A stretch of 5,522 nucleotides of DNA from positions 1-5,522 of the forward strand of contig JAEZEB010000393.1 in NCBI GenBank assembly GCA_023438115.1, in the 5' to 3' direction. The notes beneath the pieces were generated by a model that was not told the DNA's origin, searched no databases, and worked only from the letters and a program-made list of their open reading frames with translations. A program made the translations under genes and the position numbers. Numbering within the stretch: the stretch's first letter is position 1; each line of letters opens with the position of its first letter. Positions 1 to 5,522 of the stretch are shown in pieces. Source of the stretch: Pseudomonadota bacterium (lineage in GTDB: Bacteria > Pseudomonadota > Gammaproteobacteria > Burkholderiales > Burkholderiaceae_C).

Positions 1-927
1 TACGCGAAATGGGCCGCCGACTACCACCAGGCCAGTTCGGTGCGGGTCAACTACCAGTCCATGGGTTCCGCGGCGGGGCTGCGCCAGGTCGAGGCGCGCA
101 CGGTGGACTTCGGCGCGACCGACGCGCCGCTGCAGGATGAGGAACTGGCGCGCAAAGGCCTCGTGCAGTTCCCCACCGTCATCGGCGGCGTGGTACCGGT
201 GGTCAACCTCAAGGGCATCGCGCCGGGGCAGCTGCGCCTCACCGGGACGGTGCTGGCCGACATCTACCTCGGCACGATCCAGCGCTGGAACGATGCGCGC
301 ATCGCCGCGCTCAATCCGGGCCTGGCACTGCCCGACGCGCGCATCGCGCCCGTGCGGCGCGCCGATGGTTCGGGCACAACCTTCCTCTTCACGAGCTATC
401 TCACGCAGGTGAGCCCCGCCTGGCGCGAGCGCGTGGGCGCGGGCACGGCCGTCGACTGGCCGACCAGCGCCGGCGGCAAGGGCAACGAGGGCGTCGCGGC
501 TTTCGTGGGGCGCCTGCCGGGCGCCATCGGCTACGTGGAAGCCGTGTACGTGCGGCAGAACGGGATGAACCACGTCCGGCTGCAGAACGCGGCGGGCCAC
601 TTCGTGGCGCCCGAGGACGAAGCCTTCCGCGCGGCCGCGGCCGATGCCGACTGGGAGCGCAGCTTCCACCAGGTGCTGGTCAACCGGCCCGGCCCCCAGG
701 CTTGGCCGCTCACCGGGGCCACCTTCATCCTGCTGCCCCGGCAGCCGGCCCGCCCCGACCGCGTCGCCGAGGTGCTGAAATTCTTCGACTGGAGCTTCCG
801 CGAAGGGGACGCCACGGCCGGGAAGCTGGGCTACGTGAGCCTGCCGCCGGCCCTGGAAGAGGCGGTGCGCAAGCTCTGGGACGCGCAGCTGCGCGACGCG
901 GACGGCGCACCGCTGGCCTGGCGCTGA
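1..927 (+). CDS. pstS: Phosphate ABC transporter periplasmic phosphate-binding protein PstS (5' end cut by window)
   Basis: PstS binds inorganic phosphate in the periplasm and hands it to the PstCA-PstB membrane transporter. The frame is open from base 1, giving 308 visible residues. They align without gaps to my recollection of mature E. coli PstS starting at its Tyr16, so only about 15 mature residues plus the signal peptide lie outside. Phosphate-binding residues are present: Ser23 in SMGSAAG (E. coli Ser38), Asp41 in DFGATDAPL (Asp56), and Arg120, Ser124, Gly125 and Thr126 in RRADGSGTT (Arg135, Ser139-Thr141). Family blocks FPTVIGGVVP, LPGAIGYVE and EVLKFFDW also fit. A GTG at position 40 is internal, not the start. 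Unusually, the next gene is rpmE2, not pstC, so this copy is not the first gene of a standard pstSCAB operon. No clear terminator follows. Identification is very secure; only the genomic arrangement is uncertain. Confidence 0.96.
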   Translation, partial: YAKWAADYHQASSVRVNYQSMGSAAGLRQVEARTVDFGATDAPLQDEELARKGLVQFPTVIGGVVPVVNLKGIAPGQLRLTGTVLADIYLGTIQRWNDARIAALNPGLALPDARIAPVRRADGSGTTFLFTSYLTQVSPAWRERVGAGTAVDWPTSAGGKGNEGVAAFVGRLPGAIGYVEAVYVRQNGMNHVRLQNAAGHFVAPEDEAFRAAAADADWERSFHQVLVNRPGPQAWPLTGATFILLPRQPARPDRVAEVLKFFDWSFREGDATAGKLGYVSLPPALEEAVRKLWDAQLRDADGAPLAWR

Positions 928-960
928 GGCAGGGTCCGCGACGGCACGTGGGCGGCACGC

Positions 961-966
961 TATAAT
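961..966 (+). promoter_or_regulatory. rpmE2: Promoter -10 box for rpmE2 (TATAAT)
   Basis: A perfect TATAAT consensus hexamer sits 34 bp after the pstS stop and 65 bp before the rpmE2 start, standing out in very GC-rich DNA. The predicted transcription start is near 973. No good -35 hexamer is seen: at a 17-bp spacing the bases at 938-943 are GCGACG, and 16- or 18-bp spacings are no better. There is also no TGn extension. The call rests on the -10 box and its position, and implies that rpmE2 has its own sigma-70 promoter independent of pstS. Confidence 0.65.
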
Positions 967-974
967 CCCGGGCT

Positions 975-986
975 TTTCCGCGGAAA
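975..986. promoter_or_regulatory. 12-bp perfect palindrome just after the predicted rpmE2 transcription start; candidate operator
   Basis: TTTCCGCGGAAA reads identically on both strands. Its centre lies about 7-8 bp downstream of the predicted start site, a position where a bound dimer could block the promoter. As RNA it has no loop and would not make a good hairpin, so a DNA-binding site is the more natural reading if it is functional. It does not resemble the AT-rich Zur box known from gammaproteobacteria. No regulator can be named, and chance occurrence is possible. Confidence 0.3.
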
Positions 987-989
987 GTA

Positions 990-1006
990 CGCCGGATGTC
1001 CCGGCG
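990..1006 (+). other. Small stem-loop in the rpmE2 5' leader
   Basis: CGCCGG (990-995) pairs with CCGGCG (1001-1006) around the five-base loop ATGTC, giving a six-base-pair GC-only stem. It lies in the predicted untranslated leader, ending 16 bases before the ribosome binding site. Some bacteria control L31 synthesis through leader RNA structures, but this hairpin is short and I cannot match it to a described L31 leader family. In DNA this GC-rich such stems arise often by chance. Confidence 0.3.
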
Positions 1007-1022
1007 CGGCTCCCGCACCTGC

Positions 1023-1027
1023 GAGGA
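1023..1027 (+). promoter_or_regulatory. rpmE2: Ribosome binding site of rpmE2 (GAGGA)
   Basis: GAGGA lies four bases upstream of the ATG at 1032. This Shine-Dalgarno match decides the start against an upstream in-frame ATG at 996, which would add 12 residues not typical of L31 and would fall inside the leader hairpin loop. Confidence 0.75.
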
Positions 1028-1031
1028 CACC

Positions 1032-1292
1032 ATGAAAGAAGGCATCCACCCCAACTACCGCGAAGTGGTCTTCCAGGACCTGTCGAACGGTTTCCAGTTC
1101 ATCACCCGCTCCTGCGTGGCGGCGCGTGACACGATCAAGCTCGAGGACGGCCGCGAAATGCCGCTGTACAAGCTCGACACGTCCAGCGAATCGCACCCCT
1201 TCTACACGGGCACCCAGAAGTCCGTGAACGACATGGGCGGCCGCGTGGACAAGTTCTTCAAGAAGTTCGGCAACAAGGCCGCCGGCAAGTAA
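1032..1292 (+). CDS. rpmE2: Type B 50S ribosomal protein L31
   Basis: L31 is a small protein of the large ribosomal subunit that helps bridge it to the small subunit. The product has 86 residues, the normal length for the type B form, and begins MKEGIHPNYREVVFQD, the characteristic L31 start. Further family blocks are the central SESHPFYTG (about residues 53-61) and the basic C-terminal end VDKFFKKFG. It has only one cysteine (Cys28) and lacks the CxxC zinc-binding pairs of type A L31, so it is the zinc-independent (C-minus) form. In several bacteria that form is made under zinc limitation, whereas others carry it as the only L31; which applies here cannot be seen. The start at 1032 is supported by GAGGA four bases upstream. 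The gene has its own promoter-like TATAAT and a strong terminator, so it appears to be a single-gene unit between pstS and the membrane-protein pair. Confidence 0.96.
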   Translation: MKEGIHPNYREVVFQDLSNGFQFITRSCVAARDTIKLEDGREMPLYKLDTSSESHPFYTGTQKSVNDMGGRVDKFFKKFGNKAAGK

Positions 1293-1314
1293 GACTTGCG
1301 GCGTAGCAGCGACG

Positions 1315-1338
1315 AAGGCAGCCACGGGCTGCCTTTTT
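1315..1338 (+). terminator. Rho-independent terminator after rpmE2
   Basis: A perfect nine-base-pair stem, AAGGCAGCC (1315-1323) with GGCTGCCTT (1327-1335), closes a three-base ACG loop. The T run at 1334-1338 overlaps the end of the stem. It starts 23 bases after the rpmE2 stop codon. It should end the rpmE2 transcript and isolate the downstream membrane-protein pair, which therefore needs its own promoter in 1339-1380. Confidence 0.92.
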
Positions 1339-1364
1339 CATTGGGCGGGGCGTCCCTCCCGCTG

Positions 1365-1373
1365 TGACACACT
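1365..1373 (+). promoter_or_regulatory. Possible extended -10 promoter element giving a leaderless transcript
   Basis: TGACACACT contains a TGn motif followed by CACACT, a weak match to TATAAT (three of six). A promoter is expected here because a strong terminator ends at 1338 and the next gene begins at 1381. Transcription would start about seven bases after the hexamer, at or next to the GTG start codon, and there is no Shine-Dalgarno sequence before that codon. A TTG-containing hexamer at 1341-1346 (TTGGGC) is 21 bp away, too far for a normal -35. Confidence 0.3.
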
Positions 1374-1380
1374 CCCGCGC

Positions 1381-3060
1381 GTGAACCGGCCCACTCCCGC
1401 CATCGTCACCCAGAACGCCGCGCGCCGCCTGCCGCGCCTGGCGCTGCTGCTGCTGTGCGCGGCGTACGTCATCCCGGGCTTCATCGGCCGCGAGCCCTGG
1501 AAGAGCGCGGACATCATGGCCTTCGGCTACATGTTCGAGCTGGCCGCGGGAAGCGCCGCCTGGCTCTCGCCGACGATGCTGGGCCAGCCGCCCGACTTCG
1601 ACGCCCTGCTGCCCTACTGGCTGGGTGCCTGGGCGATCCAGCTGGCGCCAGCCTGGATGCCGGCGGACTTCGTCGTCCGGATCCCCTTCGTCGCCCTGCT
1701 GGTGGTGACCTTCCTTTCCACCTGGTACGGCACGTACTACCTCGCGCGCACGCCCGGGGCGCAGCCGGTGCCCTTCGCCTTCGGCGGCGAAGCGTCGCCG
1801 ACCGACTACGCCCGCGCGATGGCCGATGCCGGCTTGCTGGCCCTGATCGCCTGCCTGGGCCTGATGCAGCTGTCGCACGAGACCACGCCGGCGCTGGCGC
1901 AGCTCGGGTTCACGGCGCTCACCTTCTACGGCCTCGCGGCGCTGTCCTATCGCATCGCCGTGCCCGCGCTCGCCCTGGCCATCGGCCTCCCGGGCCTGGC
2001 GCTGAGCGGCGCGCCCGCCATGGGCGTGGTGTTCGCGCTGGGTGGCGCCGTCATCCACTGGAGCAGCGCGGGCCGCGACAGCCAGGCCGGCAACGCGGTG
2101 GGGCGCGGCGCGCTGGTGGTGCTGATCGCGCTGGCTTCGGCCGCCGTGGCCGCCGCCTTCGACGCCTGGCACTGGCGGCTGGAGCCCGCGCCCGGTCCGG
2201 GCCGGCAATGGCAGTCGCTCGCGCGCCTGCTGCTGTGGTTCACCTGGCCGGCGTGGCCGCTGGTGCTGTGGACGGTGTGGCGCTGGCGACGCCAGCTCGG
2301 CCGGCGCCACGTCGCGCTGCCGCTGTGGTTCGTGGCCGTTTCGGTGCTGACCACCATCCTCGCTCCGCATCCGGACCGCGCGCTGCTGCTCGGCCTGCCC
2401 GCGATGGCGGCGCTCGCGGCCTTCGCGCTGCCCACGTTGCAACGCAGCGTCTCGGCGCTGATCGACTGGTTCACGCTGCTGTTCTTCAGCGGCTGCGCCA
2501 TCGTGATCTGGGTGATCTGGGTCTCGCTGCAGACCGGCGTGCCGGCCAAGCCGGCGCAGAACGTCGCCCGGCTGGCGCCCGGCTTCGAGCCCAGCTTCGG
2601 CTGGGTGGCCTTCGTCGTCGCCCTGCTCGCCACCCTGGCCTGGATGTGGCTCGTGCGCTGGCGCACCAGCCGCAGCCGCGAGGCCATCTGGAAGAGCCTG
2701 GTCCTGCCGGCCGGCGGCACCTCGCTCGCCTGGCTGCTCGTGATGACGCTGTGGCTGCCGGTGCTGGACTACGGCCGCAGCTACAAGCCCGTGGTGGAAG
2801 GCATCACGGCCCACATCGACCGCCCCGGCTGCGTCGAGGTGATCGGCCTGACGCGCCCGCAGATCGCCGCGCTGCGCTTCCACGGCCAGCTGGAGCTGCG
2901 CAACGCGCGCTCGCCCAGCGCCTGTCCCTGGCTCGTCGCCTCGCAGGACCTGCAGGAGCTGCTGCCCATGGCCGTGGACATCAAGCAGTGGAAGCTGGTG
3001 ACGACCGTGCCGCGCCCGACGGACCAGCGGGAGAACCTGCTGCTGTATCGCAAGCGGTGA
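1381..3060 (+). CDS. Divergent ArnT/GT39-like (GT-C fold) membrane glycosyltransferase
   Basis: A 559-residue inner-membrane protein with roughly 12-13 hydrophobic segments, from about residues 17-36 to 450-463, followed by a soluble C-terminal domain of about 95 residues. The layout matches ArnT-like GT-C enzymes, which move a sugar from a polyprenyl-phosphate carrier onto lipid A or another acceptor on the periplasmic side. After the first helix, GREPWKSADI (36-45) sits where ArnT has its catalytic DE..RYAEI loop, and WLSPTMLGQPPDFDALLPYW (61-80) resembles WLTP-LNG-EKPPL-YW. The ArnT catalytic Asp appears replaced by Glu38, and the Glu-Lys pair is absent. The C-terminal part (DYGRSYKPVVEGI, then CVEVIGL) also resembles this family. 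GTG 1381 is the first start in frame and the next ATG is codon 46, after helix 1. There is no visible ribosome binding site. Translation is coupled to the MATE gene. Donor and acceptor are unknown; it may have lost or changed activity. Confidence 0.7.
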   Translation: MNRPTPAIVTQNAARRLPRLALLLLCAAYVIPGFIGREPWKSADIMAFGYMFELAAGSAAWLSPTMLGQPPDFDALLPYWLGAWAIQLAPAWMPADFVVRIPFVALLVVTFLSTWYGTYYLARTPGAQPVPFAFGGEASPTDYARAMADAGLLALIACLGLMQLSHETTPALAQLGFTALTFYGLAALSYRIAVPALALAIGLPGLALSGAPAMGVVFALGGAVIHWSSAGRDSQAGNAVGRGALVVLIALASAAVAAAFDAWHWRLEPAPGPGRQWQSLARLLLWFTWPAWPLVLWTVWRWRRQLGRRHVALPLWFVAVSVLTTILAPHPDRALLLGLPAMAALAAFALPTLQRSVSALIDWFTLLFFSGCAIVIWVIWVSLQTGVPAKPAQNVARLAPGFEPSFGWVAFVVALLATLAWMWLVRWRTSRSREAIWKSLVLPAGGTSLAWLLVMTLWLPVLDYGRSYKPVVEGITAHIDRPGCVEVIGLTRPQIAALRFHGQLELRNARSPSACPWLVASQDLQELLPMAVDIKQWKLVTTVPRPTDQRENLLLYRKR

Positions 3061-4436
3061 GCGAACGCGGGATCATCGCCCGCCATGCGGGCACGGTGCT
3101 GGCCGGGCAGCTGGCGACCATGGCGTTCGGGGTCACCGACACCATTGTGGCCGGCCGCTACTCGCAGCAGGCGCTGGCGGCGCTGTCGGTGGGTTCGGCC
3201 GTCTACATCACCGTCTTCGTCGCGCTCATGGGCGTGCTGCAGGCGCTGCTGCCGATCTGGGCGGAGCTGCACGGCTCCGGCCGGCACGCGGACGTCGGGC
3301 GCTCGGTGCGCCAGGCGCTGTACCTCGCGCTGCTGGCCTCGGTGGCGGGCGTGTTCGGCCTGCTGTTCCCCAATGCGCTGCTGCAGGGCACCGAGGTGCC
3401 GCCGCAGCTCCAGGACGACGTCCGGCAGTACCTCGCGGTGCTGGCGCTCGCGCTGCCTCCAGCGCTGTTGTTCCGCATGTACAGCACCCTCAACCAGAGC
3501 CTGGGCAAGCCGCAGCTGGTGACCTGGCTGCAGCTCGGCTCGCTGGTGCTGAAGGTGCCGCTGACGATCTGGTTCGCCTTCGGCGGCGCCGGCGTACCCG
3601 CCATGGGTGCCGTGGGCTGCGCCTGGGCCACGGTGGTCGTGAGCTACCTGTTCCTGGGCATCGCCACCTGGCTGCTGCGCACCGACGCGCTGTACCGGCC
3701 CTATGCGGTGTGGCGGCGCCTGGAAGCGCCGCACTGGCCCACCATCGCGCAGTTCGCGCGCCTGGGCGTGCCCGCGGGGCTGGCGATCATGGTGGAGGTC
3801 ACGTCCTTCACGCTGATGGCGCTGTTCATCGCGCGCCAGGGCACGCTGCCCGCGGCGGCGCACCAGATCGCCTCCAACCTCGCCGCGGTGATGTACATGA
3901 TGCCGCTGTCGATCTCCATCGCCACCAGCGCGCGCGTGAGCTTCTGGCTGGGCGCGGGCGACCCGAAGAAGGCGCGCGCGGCGATCCGCACCGGCTTCCG
4001 CATGGGACTGTCGCTCGCCGTGGTGCTGGCGGGCGCGGTGCTGCTGGCCCGCGACGGCCTCGCTTCGCTTTACTCGGGCGACCGGCAGGTGGTCGCGCTG
4101 GCGGCCGGCCTGCTCGCGCTGGTGGCCGCGTACCACGTCGGCGACGCGATGCAGGTGCTGTGCGTGTTCGTGCTGCGCTCCTACCGCGTGGCGGTGGCGC
4201 CGCTGGTGGCCTACTGCGTGCTGCTGTGGGGCGTGGGCGTGATGGGCGGCTACCAGCTCGCCTACGAGGGCTTCGCCGGCCGCGCCCCGCTGGAGAACCC
4301 GCATGCCTTCTGGATCGCCAGCAGCACGGCGCTGGGCCTGCTCGCCTTCATCCTGCCGCTGATCCTGTGGCGGGCGGTGCGGCGCTTCCGTCCGCTGCCG
4401 CCGCCCGGACACGCGCAGCCGGCAGCAGGATCGTGA
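3057..4436 (+). CDS. MATE family (NorM-like) multidrug/toxin extrusion transporter
   Basis: MATE proteins are 12-helix inner-membrane antiporters that export cationic drugs, dyes or metabolites using Na+ or H+. The 459-residue length and two-bundle hydrophobic pattern are typical. The first helix carries FGVTDTIVAGR (residues 24-34, Asp28), the family's helix-1 signature. Glu247 in VPAGLAIMVEVTSF (helix 7) and Tyr359/Asp363 in AAYHVGDAMQV (helix 10) appear to match the cation-binding Glu255, Tyr367 and Asp371 of Vibrio NorM, suggesting an intact coupling site. The start is the GTG at 3057, overlapping the upstream TGA by four bases (GTGA) with no clear Shine-Dalgarno; the next ATG (codon 22) would remove much of helix 1. 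The last residues (after about 444) are a proline- and alanine-rich tail that lies over the 3' end of phoR on the other strand. Substrate is unknown; pairing with a glycosyltransferase could mean an endogenous product, but drug export is the default. Confidence 0.92.
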   Translation: MSERGIIARHAGTVLAGQLATMAFGVTDTIVAGRYSQQALAALSVGSAVYITVFVALMGVLQALLPIWAELHGSGRHADVGRSVRQALYLALLASVAGVFGLLFPNALLQGTEVPPQLQDDVRQYLAVLALALPPALLFRMYSTLNQSLGKPQLVTWLQLGSLVLKVPLTIWFAFGGAGVPAMGAVGCAWATVVVSYLFLGIATWLLRTDALYRPYAVWRRLEAPHWPTIAQFARLGVPAGLAIMVEVTSFTLMALFIARQGTLPAAAHQIASNLAAVMYMMPLSISIATSARVSFWLGAGDPKKARAAIRTGFRMGLSLAVVLAGAVLLARDGLASLYSGDRQVVALAAGLLALVAAYHVGDAMQVLCVFVLRSYRVAVAPLVAYCVLLWGVGVMGGYQLAYEGFAGRAPLENPHAFWIASSTALGLLAFILPLILWRAVRRFRPLPPPGHAQPAAGS

Positions 4437-5522
4437 AGGTGGAGCCCGCGCCCGGCGTGCTCGCGATGCGCAGCTCGCCGCCGTGGCGCTGCGCGACGTG
4501 CTTGACGATGGCCAGGCCCAGGCCCGTGCCGCCGGTCTCGCGCGAGCGGCTGCGGTCCACGCGGTAGAAGCGCTCGCTCAGGCGCGGCAGGTGCTCGGGC
4601 GGGATGCCCGGCCCGGTGTCGCGCACCGCGAAGGCGAGCCGCCCATCGGCCTCCCGCGCCGCGGACACGTGCACGGAACCGCCTGCAGGCGTGTAGCGCA
4701 CGGCGTTGCTCACCAGGTTGGAGAAGGCGCTCTGCAACTCGGCGGCGACACCATCGACCGCGAGGTCCGGCGGCGGGGCGAATTCCAGTTGCAGGGACTT
4801 GCCACCCGCGAGCATCAGCGCCCTCGCCTCTTCCTCGCACTGCGCGAGGAAGCCCGCCATGGGCGACCAGTCGCCCGCACCCGGGCGCGGACTGCCTTCC
4901 AGCCGCGACAGCGTGAGCAGGTCGCTCACCAGCGTCTGCATGCGCTGGGTCTGCTGTCCCATCATCTGCAGGTAGCGCGATCGCTCCTCCCGGGTCAGGT
5001 CGAGCGTCTGCATGGTCTCGACGAAGCCGGAGAGCACCGTCAGCGGCGTGCGGATCTCGTGCGAGACGTTGGCGACGAAGTCGCGCCGCATCAGCTCGGC
5101 CTGCTCCACCGCCGTCACGTCGCGCGACAGCATCAGCAGCCGGCCTTCCCCGTACGGATGCAGGCGCAGCGACAGCGTGCGCGGGCGCGAAGGCGTGCTG
5201 CCCGGCGCCGGGATCACGAGGTCGCCCGCGGCGGCGTCGCCTGACGCGTGGTAGGCGCTGAAAGCCGGGTCGCGCAGCAGGTGCACGATGTGCTGCTGCA
5301 GGTCGCGCGCGGGATCGAAGCCGAAATGCGCCGCCGCGGTTTCGTTGAGCCACTCGATGCGGCCCTGCGGATCCAGCAGCACCACGCCGTTGGGCGAGGC
5401 ACGGATCGCGGCGAGGAAATCCTCCAGGCTGTCCTGCGCTTCCTTCAGCCGCTGCTCGCGCTGCGTGGCCGCGCGCCGCATGCGGTCCACCGCCTCGCCC
5501 CACAGGCCGCCCAGGCGGGGCG
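4348..5522 (-). CDS. phoR: Phosphate regulon sensor histidine kinase PhoR (N-terminus cut by window)
   Basis: PhoR autophosphorylates under phosphate limitation, phosphorylates the response regulator PhoB, and acts as its phosphatase when phosphate is plentiful. Counting from the first full codon at 5520, 390 residues are visible. A linker (about 1-33) with PhoR-like GGLWGE is followed by a PAS domain (about 34-137, SPNGVVLLD). The HisKA domain has VSHEIRTPL with phospho-acceptor His154. The ATPase domain has its N box NLVSNAVRYTP (Asn272), DTGPGIP (301-307), SERFYRVD and GTGLGLA (331-337). All catalytic motifs are intact. Missing are the start and the one or two membrane helices. A GTG at 5490 is internal, because homology continues upstream. 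After the usual ILLP end (about 367) there is a 23-residue alanine-rich tail. The stop, TGA at 4350-4348, lies inside the convergent MATE gene. phoB is expected just beyond the right edge. Confidence 0.94.
   Translation of the reverse strand, partial: PRLGGLWGEAVDRMRRAATQREQRLKEAQDSLEDFLAAIRASPNGVVLLDPQGRIEWLNETAAAHFGFDPARDLQQHIVHLLRDPAFSAYHASGDAAAGDLVIPAPGSTPSRPRTLSLRLHPYGEGRLLMLSRDVTAVEQAELMRRDFVANVSHEIRTPLTVLSGFVETMQTLDLTREERSRYLQMMGQQTQRMQTLVSDLLTLSRLEGSPRPGAGDWSPMAGFLAQCEEEARALMLAGGKSLQLEFAPPPDLAVDGVAAELQSAFSNLVSNAVRYTPAGGSVHVSAAREADGRLAFAVRDTGPGIPPEHLPRLSERFYRVDRSRSRETGGTGLGLAIVKHVAQRHGGELRIASTPGAGSTFTILLPAARVRAAAADGSAAPPATGSAAG

Noticed and set aside
40..42. GTG as the start of pstS
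   Set aside because: The frame is open to base 1 and the 13 codons before it (YAKWAADYHQ...) align to mature PstS, so the gene continues beyond the left edge.
996..1031. Upstream ATG giving L31 a 12-residue extension
   Set aside because: No ribosome binding site before it, the extension is atypical for the family, and the ATG at 1032 has GAGGA at proper spacing and the canonical L31 start.
2186..2204. GC-rich inverted repeat (CCCGG-T-CCGGG) inside the glycosyltransferase gene
   Set aside because: Short, inside a coding region, no T run, and expected by chance at this GC content.
1258..2883. Minus-strand open frame of 541 residues opposite the glycosyltransferase gene
   Set aside because: Composition is Gln/Arg/Gly/His/Ala-rich low complexity, as expected for antisense of a GC-rich coding frame; no recognisable domain.
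1455..3056. A long open frame running in front of and joined to the MATE gene, which would give a 993-residue protein
   Set aside because: Its first part is Arg/Ala/Gly/Pro-rich with no hydrophobic pattern and is the out-of-frame shadow of the membrane glycosyltransferase gene; real MATE homology begins only at the GTG at 3057.
2781..4412. Minus-strand open frame of 543 residues opposite the MATE gene
   Set aside because: Same antisense shadow signature (Arg/His/Gln/Ala-rich) with no domain; the plus-strand MATE protein has clear family motifs.
5488..5490. GTG as the start of phoR
   Set aside because: The frame continues to the window edge with PhoR-like residues (GGLWGE), and a protein starting here would lack the membrane anchor.
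4262..5503. Second minus-strand open frame of 413 residues overlapping phoR
   Set aside because: It is the out-of-frame reading of phoR; all kinase motifs lie in the other frame.

Overview
The window is high-GC DNA with third positions dominated by G/C, and it reads as chromosome of a betaproteobacterium of the Burkholderiales. Comamonadaceae-like genera such as Ramlibacter or Variovorax are my best guess. That assignment rests on composition, on the style of the proteins (E. coli-like PstS and PhoR, a type B L31 typical of this group) and on gene content; it was not tested by any search. Coding density is very high: the only non-coding stretches are 928-1031 and 1293-1380, and there are no mobile elements, tRNA or rRNA genes, or CRISPR arrays.

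Layout, left to right. (1) 1-927, plus strand: the 3' part of pstS, the periplasmic phosphate-binding protein of the Pst transporter, missing only the signal peptide and about 15 mature residues. (2) 928-1031: a short intergenic region with a perfect TATAAT -10 box, a 12-bp perfect palindrome just after the expected transcription start, a small leader hairpin and a ribosome binding site. (3) 1032-1292, plus: rpmE2, the cysteine-poor type B ribosomal protein L31, closed by a strong intrinsic terminator at 1315-1338. (4) 1381-3060, plus: a 559-residue polytopic membrane protein that looks like a divergent ArnT/GT39-type (GT-C fold) glycosyltransferase. (5) 3057-4436, plus: a MATE-family exporter whose GTG start overlaps the preceding TGA (GTGA), so the two are almost certainly co-transcribed and translationally coupled. 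(6) 4348 to the right edge, minus: phoR, the sensor histidine kinase of the phosphate regulon, lacking its N-terminal membrane part; it converges on the MATE gene and overlaps it by 89 bp.

PstS and PhoR belong to the same phosphate-starvation system: PstS captures phosphate, while PhoR senses Pst activity and phosphorylates PhoB. They lie on opposite strands, however, and are separated by three genes with no obvious phosphate role. Since pstS is followed by rpmE2 rather than pstC, it is either a stand-alone copy or the last gene of its unit. PhoR probably ends a leftward operon that continues beyond the right edge (phoB and perhaps pstCAB-phoU; inference). I see no clearly new biological system. 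The points most worth a second look are the divergent GT-C enzyme coupled to a MATE transporter, the palindrome in the rpmE2 leader, and the antisense overlap of the MATE and phoR 3' ends.
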